11,091 nucleotides of DNA from GW2011-AR5 sp041645025 (lineage in GTDB: Archaea; Aenigmatarchaeota; Aenigmatarchaeia; GW2011-AR5): the NCBI GenBank assembly GCA_041645025.1, contig JBAZQV010000031.1:1-11091 (forward strand). Reading direction: 5' to 3'. The notes under the pieces are model-generated. The model made no database searches and was not told the DNA's origin. It saw only the letters and a program-made list of their open reading frames with translations. Shown piece after piece: positions 6,747 through 11,091 of this stretch; the stretch's first letter is position 1; every line of letters begins with the position of its first letter. Made by a program: the position numbers and the translations under genes.

Positions 6747-8210
6747 CTAACTTTTTTCTGTACTCATTGATTGCTTTATTTCTTCTCCCCCCCTTGAGAA
6801 AAACCTTATAGCTTCTGCCAATTCCTTGTGTTTTTTAGCATATTTTTTAATGTCAATCCCTTTTTTATACGCCTCACACGCCTGAACTAATGCTTTTGCT
6901 CCAGCAGTGGTTCCTTTCGGATGTGCATGACATCCTGCACCCATTGTTGTAATAAAGTCTGTATTTCCCATTACATCAATGAATGGCTTTAATAAAGTCG
7001 GGTTTAAACCTCCAGAAATAATTGGGCAACATTTTTTTATCCCTCGCCAACTATCATCTTCCAAAATAACATGGTGCGCAATATCCTTGTGAACAAGATT
7101 TATCGCGTCTTTATCTTTTTCTGGTATAGTAGCCCATTCTTGTTCAAAGAAATGCCCCTTATCTTTAAAATGTAAAATGTTATGTGCAGCGACAATATCT
7201 TCTTCTGGACTTCCTTTCATTTTCCCTACGCCGGCTGTTCCTGTGTGAATTCCCGAGGCTCCCGCCAATCTTGCAAATTTAGATAGAACTAAAACTGAAA
7301 ACCCGATAGGATTTTCAGGCCTTGTGTAGGCGCCATGGCCTGCTCTATGAAAGTGTAAAAAAACATCAGGATATTTTCTTCTTAATGTCTGAACAGCCAT
7401 CCATCCTGCCGTAATACCATCAATTAAGAATGCGTAACTTCCTGGCTCAAATCCTTCTTTTCGAATCATTTCACATCTTTTAATCATTGTATCAAAATCA
7501 GCTGCAGAAACATTAAATGAATGAACTTTTTTCTTCCCTGTTTTTTTAACAGCTTTATCCATTGCTTCCTTTACATGTTTCACCATTTTGTCATACGGGC
7601 AAAAATCCTGGTCTGCCTGAGGCTCATCATTTTTAACAAAATCCCCCCCGCCAACCCAAAAATCATAAGCAGCTTCTGCATATTCTGCTGATGTCAATCC
7701 CATTTTTGGTTTTATGATAGTTCCTAGAATTGGCCTGTCATAAACATCCAGATATTTCCGCATATCGTCAAGAGTATAGCTTGGTCCATCATATTGTTCA
7801 AGCATTGCTGGCGGGAACCAAACATCTAATAATTTTAAAGCGCTTACTTCTTTTATTCCAAGGATATTTCCAATAATATATGTTAAGATGTTCTGTACAT
7901 TTCCCCTTCTGTCAAAAAGTCTACAAGGATATGCAATCCAAACAAGGTTTCTTTTTAAATCAAGCTGATAAACGAGTGCATTCATCTCTCTAGAAAAGGG
8001 TGTTTCTGTATTTACTTTGAAATTTGTGCCAGTAGAAGATTCTGCTGCAACTTCTGCTGCGGCTTGCAGAATGTTTAACTTCCCTCCGGATATTAAATGA
8101 AAAACAGCAAGGAGATATTCTCCGTTTTTAGGATCAGGCAAACTCAAATTTACATAAGCTTGTTGGTGTGGATTAAGTGATTTAAGTAAGTTTTTGTAAT
8201 TCAAACTCAT
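6747..8210 (-). CDS. rbcL: Ribulose-bisphosphate carboxylase large subunit, form II/III
   Basis: A complete 487-aa RuBisCO large subunit, which fixes CO2 onto ribulose-1,5-bisphosphate to give two 3-phosphoglycerates. All active-site residues are visible. The N-domain has E57, T62, N63 (AAESSTGTN) and N115. K167 and K169 lie in GTIIKPKMGL. The carbamylated lysine K193 and Mg ligands D195/E196 lie in GGGDFVKNDE. HFHRAGH (286-292), H322 and loop-6 lysine K330 (GTAGVGKMKG), and SGG (399-401) are also intact. The sequence closely follows the Methanococcoides burtonii-type form II/III enzyme as I recall it, and it is longer than typical form III proteins. In archaea such enzymes usually act in AMP/nucleoside salvage, but no partner genes lie here. 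The N-terminal ATG is about 27 nt from a TATA box, so the mRNA is predicted leaderless. Confidence 0.95.
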   Translation of the reverse strand: MSLNYKNLLKSLNPHQQAYVNLSLPDPKNGEYLLAVFHLISGGKLNILQAAAEVAAESSTGTNFKVNTETPFSREMNALVYQLDLKRNLVWIAYPCRLFDRRGNVQNILTYIIGNILGIKEVSALKLLDVWFPPAMLEQYDGPSYTLDDMRKYLDVYDRPILGTIIKPKMGLTSAEYAEAAYDFWVGGGDFVKNDEPQADQDFCPYDKMVKHVKEAMDKAVKKTGKKKVHSFNVSAADFDTMIKRCEMIRKEGFEPGSYAFLIDGITAGWMAVQTLRRKYPDVFLHFHRAGHGAYTRPENPIGFSVLVLSKFARLAGASGIHTGTAGVGKMKGSPEEDIVAAHNILHFKDKGHFFEQEWATIPEKDKDAINLVHKDIAHHVILEDDSWRGIKKCCPIISGGLNPTLLKPFIDVMGNTDFITTMGAGCHAHPKGTTAGAKALVQACEAYKKGIDIKKYAKKHKELAEAIRFFSRGGEEIKQSMSTEKS

Positions 8211-8233
8211 ATTGTAAGTAATAACTTATAGAG

Positions 8234-8241
8234 TATTTAAA
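8234..8241 (-). promoter_or_regulatory. TATA box of the RuBisCO operon (leaderless)
   Basis: TTTAAATA on the minus strand is centred about 27 nt upstream of the RuBisCO ATG, so transcription should begin at or within a few bases of the start codon. No Shine-Dalgarno site is present. The perfect operator dyad at 8261-8280 begins about 20 bp upstream of this box, so a regulator bound there could affect both divergent promoters. Confidence 0.6.
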
Positions 8242-8260
8242 TCGGATAACATTTATTAAC

Positions 8261-8286
8261 AGTTTCACAGTTGTGAAACTATTTAA
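8261..8286 (+). promoter_or_regulatory. Operator copy 2 overlapping the htpX TATA box
   Basis: AGTTTCACA (8261-8269) and TGTGAAACT (8272-8280) form a perfect nine-pair dyad around GT. It runs straight into TATTTAA (8280-8286), the TATA element for htpX, with GAAA as BRE. Transcription would start near 8308, about 22 nt before the chosen ATG. It is the better-formed twin of the site at 1193-1218. The shape is that of a dimeric winged-helix repressor site. Confidence 0.7.
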
Positions 8287-8329
8287 CCATAATCACTATA
8301 TTTATGAAAGGGAAAAAGGTGTTACAGGT

Positions 8330-9268
8330 ATGTGGCTGCAGGTAAGGATGTATTTGCTGTTGGGCGCGCTGTTTGGGATAGTCTATGCGTTGATTGTAAC
8401 AGCAGGTTCATTGCTTGGCATAGGCAACTTTCTTTTCTATGGCATTCTGGCAACTGTTATGATGCTTATCCAGTACATGATAGGCCCGAAAATTGTGGAA
8501 TGGACCATGAAGGTAAGGTACGTGACCGAGAAAGAGGAGCCAGAGCTCCACAAGATGGTGGGCGAGCTTTCCAGGCAGGCAAAAATCCCAAAGCCGAGAG
8601 TCGGCGTAGCGAAAACGCGCCTGCCGAATGCATTCGCCTTTGGAAGATGGCAGTCTGACAGCCGCGTTTGCGTGACAGAAGGCGTAATGAGCCTTTTGGA
8701 TAAAAACGAACTCAGGGCTGTGCTGGGCCATGAGATCGCCCACATCAAGAACAGGGACGTGACGGTCATAACAATAATTAGCGTCATACCGTCGCTGGCA
8801 TGGTATATCGCATGGAGCTCGATGTTCGCCGGAGACAGGAAAAATGCCGCAGTGGGCATATTCGCATTTGTCGTATATTTTCTGACAAATTTGCTGGTAC
8901 TTTACGGATCAAGGATCAGGGAATACTACGCCGACAGGGGAAGCATAGAACTGGGCAACAAGCCGCATCACCTCGCTTCTGCGCTTTACAAACTTGTTTA
9001 CGGCTCTGCCAAGTGCAGGAAAGAAGACATGCAGCAGGCAAAAGGCATGAAAGCCTTTTTCGCGAGCGACCCGACACGCGCGCATGCGGAAATCAGGGAC
9101 CTTTCAAAGCTTGATGCGAACTTCGGCGGCTCCATCGACAGCCATGAGCTCGAAACGCTGAGACACAAAAAAATCAGCGTCAGCAAGGCAGAAAAATTAG
9201 TAGAGATCCTGAGCACGCACCCGAACATGCTGAAGCGAATTTCAGTGCTGGCAAAGCATGGAAGCTAA
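8330..9268 (+). CDS. htpX: HtpX-type membrane metalloprotease (M48B)
   Basis: A 312-aa zinc protease that degrades damaged membrane proteins at the cytoplasmic membrane. The zinc site is HEIAH (H134, E135, H138) with the third ligand E198 in REYYAD. Hydrophobic segments lie near 2-26, 33-53, 145-164 and 172-192, the usual HtpX pattern of two helices before and two after the HExxH. An in-frame GTG at 8273 would add 19 residues, but it lies inside the operator/TATA block. I therefore choose ATG at 8330, which follows AAAGGTG (8315-8321) by 8 nt and gives the common short hydrophobic N-terminus. It is divergent from RuBisCO. The operator before it is shared with the winged-helix/UPF0182 operon. 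Its last 27 bp overlap the recombinase-remnant frame. Confidence 0.92.
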   Translation: MWLQVRMYLLLGALFGIVYALIVTAGSLLGIGNFLFYGILATVMMLIQYMIGPKIVEWTMKVRYVTEKEEPELHKMVGELSRQAKIPKPRVGVAKTRLPNAFAFGRWQSDSRVCVTEGVMSLLDKNELRAVLGHEIAHIKNRDVTVITIISVIPSLAWYIAWSSMFAGDRKNAAVGIFAFVVYFLTNLLVLYGSRIREYYADRGSIELGNKPHHLASALYKLVYGSAKCRKEDMQQAKGMKAFFASDPTRAHAEIRDLSKLDANFGGSIDSHELETLRHKKISVSKAEKLVEILSTHPNMLKRISVLAKHGS

Positions 9269-9547
9269 ACAAAAGGTCGGTACAAATGGCAGACCATCAA
9301 TAAAATATAGTGCTAATTTTGTCCAGTCCTTGTAATCAGACATTTCTATTTTCCTTACTAGACCTTGTATGTCTTCTTTCGTTACCTCATCAAAATTCTT
9401 GTCTAGCCATTCAGAAAGCTTTGTTAGAATATAGCGATATTTCTTGATTCGAGAATTGCCTATTCCTTCGGACAAGCAACTGTCTAAGAATTTGTCTATT
9501 AACGCAATATTGTGGTCTCTCATTGGTATAACCATTGGATTTTGCAC
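9242..9547 (-). pseudogene. Truncated archaeal tyrosine recombinase (N-terminal domain)
   Basis: The first ~77 residues of this 101-codon frame look like the core-binding (SAM-like) domain of archaeal phage-type integrases, with motifs SEGIGNSRIKKYRY (26-39), LSEWLDKNFDEVTKEDIQGL (44-63) and DYKDWTK (71-77). After DWTK (about 9317) the family pattern stops, and the last 24 residues, read through unrelated sequence into the 3' end of htpX, look random. The entire catalytic domain with its Arg/His/Tyr residues is missing, so it cannot recombine DNA. The start is GTG at 9547, or more likely ATG at 9535 or 9523. It is a deletion remnant of an integrated element. The remaining fragment could still make a DNA-binding peptide, but I regard it as debris. 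Confidence 0.72.
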
Positions 9548-9575
9548 GTATATGCAATACCCTCAAGTTATACCT

Positions 9576-9730
9576 GAGACCTAGAGCCACCGGGATGAGT
9601 ATGAATTTTTAGTATAAGCGGTGGCTTAAGTGAAGCCTATCAGAGGCTTGAAATTATAATCAATATAGGTTTCTAACTATTTACTTACTCCCAACTTAGG
9701 CATTATTAAAACAAATTTGATAATGTTTTT
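9576..9730 (+). ncRNA. Candidate structured non-coding RNA
   Basis: No coding frame fits here. A TATA-like CGTATATGC (9547-9555) predicts a plus-strand start near 9576. Downstream are two stems: AGCCACCG with CGGTGGCT (9585-9592/9619-9626, 26-nt loop), and AAGCCT-atcag-AGGCTT (9633-9649). The stretch ends in a hairpin followed by five T (9701-9730). Promoter, two stems and terminator in order suggest a small RNA gene of about 155 nt. Alternatively this is the stem-loop end of a lost IS200/IS605-type element, given the recombinase debris beside it. I do not recognise the RNA. Confidence 0.35.
9701..9730 (+). terminator. Hairpin plus T-run terminator
   Basis: CATTATTAAA (9701-9710) pairs with TTTGATAATG (9716-9725), ten pairs including one T-G wobble, around a 5-nt loop, and is followed directly by TTTTT (9726-9730). 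The T-run is on the plus strand, so it fits a plus-strand transcript ending here rather than the minus-strand HAD gene. Confidence 0.5.
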
Positions 9731-9732
9731 AA

Positions 9733-10365
9733 TTAGAGAAATCTAAGCACTTCTTCAATGGTTGTTATTTTTTTGTGATCATTAACTTTTGAGCTATTAT
9801 CCCTGTCCATGAGAAGCGTTTGCATGCCAATTTCCTTTGCAGGCAGGATATCACAGTCGATGTCATTTCCTACCATAAGCGAGAGACGAGGTTCGGCTTC
9901 CAGAAACTGTAGCGCCTTCATCAAAAGCAAAGGATTACCCTTTGTCATGCCTGTTTCACTGCCGGTAACAACTGCATCAAATATGTTTAAATCAAGATAA
10001 TCAAAGAAAAACCGCGGGATTGATGTGACAAGCGCCTTTTTGAGGGGAATCATTTCTATCTTGGAAACATCATCAAAAAAACTGAATATGGTATTTTGCT
10101 TGTAATAGTCAACGATCTTATTAATGACTTCATCGTTGGCCTTAATTTTAAGCAGTTCGAAGATACATTGAACAAAGCTTTTCCATGAGTTGAGATGACA
10201 TCGCGGTGCTTCAACAAAAAGAGCAAAACGCCTGGCAGCTTCCCATTCCTGGTAATACACGTCGATGCCAGCATGGCGTATTATTTTTGTTGCCTCCACT
10301 GAAGAAGGCCTTTTTTCATAGAAAGCAACGGTTCCCTCTAAATCGAAAAGCACTGCACCTGGCAT
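9733..10365 (-). CDS. HAD-superfamily hydrolase
   Basis: A 210-aa haloacid-dehalogenase-type hydrolase, probably a small-molecule phosphatase. Motif I is FDLEGTV with nucleophile D8 and Glu (E10) where most phosphatases have the second Asp. Motif II is LVTSIP (T114/S115), motif III K142 in MTKGNP, and motif IV VGNDIDCDILPA with D168 and D172. A helical cap of about 80 residues lies between motifs I and II (C1 type). The DxE variant may slow or alter the acid/base step. The ATG at 10365 lies about 24 nt from the centre of a TATA element, so the mRNA is predicted leaderless. It is divergent from the Cys-cluster gene and shares that promoter. The substrate is unknown. Confidence 0.85.
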   Translation of the reverse strand: MPGAVLFDLEGTVAFYEKRPSSVEATKIIRHAGIDVYYQEWEAARRFALFVEAPRCHLNSWKSFVQCIFELLKIKANDEVINKIVDYYKQNTIFSFFDDVSKIEMIPLKKALVTSIPRFFFDYLDLNIFDAVVTGSETGMTKGNPLLLMKALQFLEAEPRLSLMVGNDIDCDILPAKEIGMQTLLMDRDNSSKVNDHKKITTIEEVLRFL

Positions 10366-10380
10366 ATGATCACTTAACTA

Positions 10381-10398
10381 TGCAATTTTATATTTGCA
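10381..10398. promoter_or_regulatory. Symmetric bidirectional promoter
   Basis: TGCAA-N8-TTGCA encloses an AT core, TTTTATAT, which reads as a TATA element on both strands. The dyad centre (10389.5) is 24.5 nt from the first base of the HAD start codon (10365) and 24.5 nt from that of the Cys-cluster gene (10414). Both genes should therefore give leaderless mRNAs from one shared box. Confidence 0.6.
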
Positions 10399-10413
10399 AA
10401 ACAAGCTAAAGAA

Positions 10414-10983
10414 ATGGAAAATCCGAAAGAAATAGTTGAGCAGGTGTGGAAACCCATAACCGAATTTCTACGCATACCAGCAGGTATAAAGCCAGCACTG
10501 CACATCGTTGACAAGAGTCCCTTCGGAACGCGCGATATTTCCGAATGTCCTGATCATGTAATTGTTTCCTATTGTGAGAAAAAACTAAAAGAGGAACTGG
10601 CAGCGCTTGGTACAGCCGTGGACTTTAAAAAACTCCTTGCCTATGCGCTTGCCGAATCCCTTGCTATGGGGGCCCAAAAGATGCTTATAGCAGACAAATG
10701 CAGCAAAAATTGTTCAAATTGCAGGGCATTTTGCAAATCCAAGGAATTCAAACGACTCAATTATGTTACGACGTATTATATTGCTGATCATGTGATGTTA
10801 AAATTATTCAATGAAAATCAGTTTGGCATGAACCAGATTCTCAGGCACATAAGCAACGAATCAGCTACGCTTATCTGCAAAGCATTAGAACAGGTCTATG
10901 CACGCAGCGACAGCGACGAATTTATACGGTCAATTTCCTGCAGAGGCGATCTGACATTTTCAGACGTTTTTGCATTTAAATAA
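10414..10983 (+). CDS. Uncharacterised protein with a four-cysteine cluster
   Basis: A 189-aa soluble protein I do not recognise. Its centre holds DKCSKNCSNCRAFCKSKE, with C96, C100, C103 and C107 spaced CxxxCxxCxxxC, which could bind zinc or an iron-sulfur cluster. Four more cysteines (C45, C54, C155, C176) are scattered. There is no signal peptide or membrane helix; predicted secondary structure is mostly helical after residue 55. The ATG is 24.5 nt from the centre of the promoter shared with the HAD hydrolase, so the mRNA is predicted leaderless and the two genes may be co-expressed. The spacing resembles cysteine clusters of redox or tRNA/rRNA-acting proteins, but no function is claimed. 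Confidence 0.75.
   Translation: MENPKEIVEQVWKPITEFLRIPAGIKPALHIVDKSPFGTRDISECPDHVIVSYCEKKLKEELAALGTAVDFKKLLAYALAESLAMGAQKMLIADKCSKNCSNCRAFCKSKEFKRLNYVTTYYIADHVMLKLFNENQFGMNQILRHISNESATLICKALEQVYARSDSDEFIRSISCRGDLTFSDVFAFK
10975..10982 (+). promoter_or_regulatory. TATA box overlapping a stop codon
   Basis: TTTAAATA overlaps the last codons and TAA stop of the Cys-cluster gene. It is centred about 26 nt before the ATG at 11005, predicting a leaderless transcript for the next gene, independent of the upstream one. Confidence 0.45.
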
Positions 10984-11004
10984 ACTCCATTTTTATAGCA
11001 TTTT

Positions 11005-11091
11005 ATGGTCGATTTTAATCTACTGAAGCAGTTGACAGATACTAACGGTGTCTCGACTGATGAATCTGCTGTAGCCGCTATTCTACAGGCA
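11005..11091 (+). CDS. Probable M42-family aminopeptidase, N-terminus only
   Basis: 29 codons run from ATG at 11005 off the right edge. The translation contains LLKQLTDTNGVSTDESAVAA (6-25), which follows the N-terminal pattern of M42/M18/M28-type co-catalytic metallopeptidases (LL..L....GVSG.E..V...L). M42 enzymes are cytoplasmic, tetrahedral aminopeptidases finishing proteasome products, common in archaea. None of the metal ligands fall within the window, so the family call rests on this short block only. Confidence 0.55.
   Translation, partial: MVDFNLLKQLTDTNGVSTDESAVAAILQA

Noticed and set aside
9542..9557. Dyad TTGCA-N6-TGCAA near the recombinase remnant, resembling TGCAA-N8-TTGCA at 10381.
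   Set aside because: The half-sites have opposite orientation and different spacing, so they are not copies of one operator.
9585..9649. C/D box small RNA, because of GGATGAGTATGA and CTGA.
   Set aside because: The C box does not match RTGATGA and the CTGA lies on the wrong side for a C-D pairing; a stem-loop RNA is the better reading.

Overview
The window is archaeal. Promoters are archaeal TATA/BRE type, and several genes begin about 25 nt after the TATA box, so their mRNAs should be leaderless. Where Shine-Dalgarno sites occur they are GGTG or GAGGTG. The gene set (TrmB-type regulator, UPF0182 giant membrane protein, archaeal HtpX, form II/III RuBisCO, archaeal tyrosine-recombinase remnant, probable M42 peptidase) fits a euryarchaeal or DPANN lineage. 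The sequence alone does not say which.

Layout. 1-1101 (minus): an APC-family amino acid permease cut by the left edge. 1193-4216 (plus): a short ArsR-like winged-helix regulator, then a complete 879-aa UPF0182 membrane protein 41 nt downstream, behind a dyad that overlaps a TATA box. 4277-8210: a visibly more AT-rich block holding a TrmB-type regulator (minus), a divergent radical SAM enzyme (plus), about 420 bp of non-coding DNA rich in inverted repeats, a small cysteine-rich tail-anchored protein (minus) and a form II/III RuBisCO large subunit (minus). 8261-9268 (plus): an HtpX membrane protease behind a second copy of the 1193-1218 operator-promoter. 9242-9732: a broken tyrosine-recombinase fragment (minus), then a structured stretch that could be a non-coding RNA ending in a hairpin/T-run. 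9733-10983: a HAD-family hydrolase and an unrecognised Cys-cluster protein, divergent from one symmetric promoter. 11005-11091: the N-terminus of a probable M42 aminopeptidase, cut by the right edge.

How the parts may work together. The main regulatory signal is a near-identical operator/TATA block in front of both the winged-helix regulator/UPF0182 operon and htpX, which suggests one membrane-quality-control regulon now split by the AT-rich block. Inside the block, TrmB and the radical SAM gene share an intergenic region with three TTACTC/GAGTAA half-sites, the arrangement of an autoregulated pair. RuBisCO and the Cys-rich membrane protein form a two-gene operon (leaderless first gene, strong Shine-Dalgarno on the second). 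RuBisCO of this type normally serves the archaeal AMP/nucleoside salvage route or a related pathway, but no AMP phosphorylase, ribose-1,5-bisphosphate isomerase or phosphoribulokinase gene is present here. The AT-rich composition, repeated hairpins and nearby recombinase remnant suggest the block was acquired.
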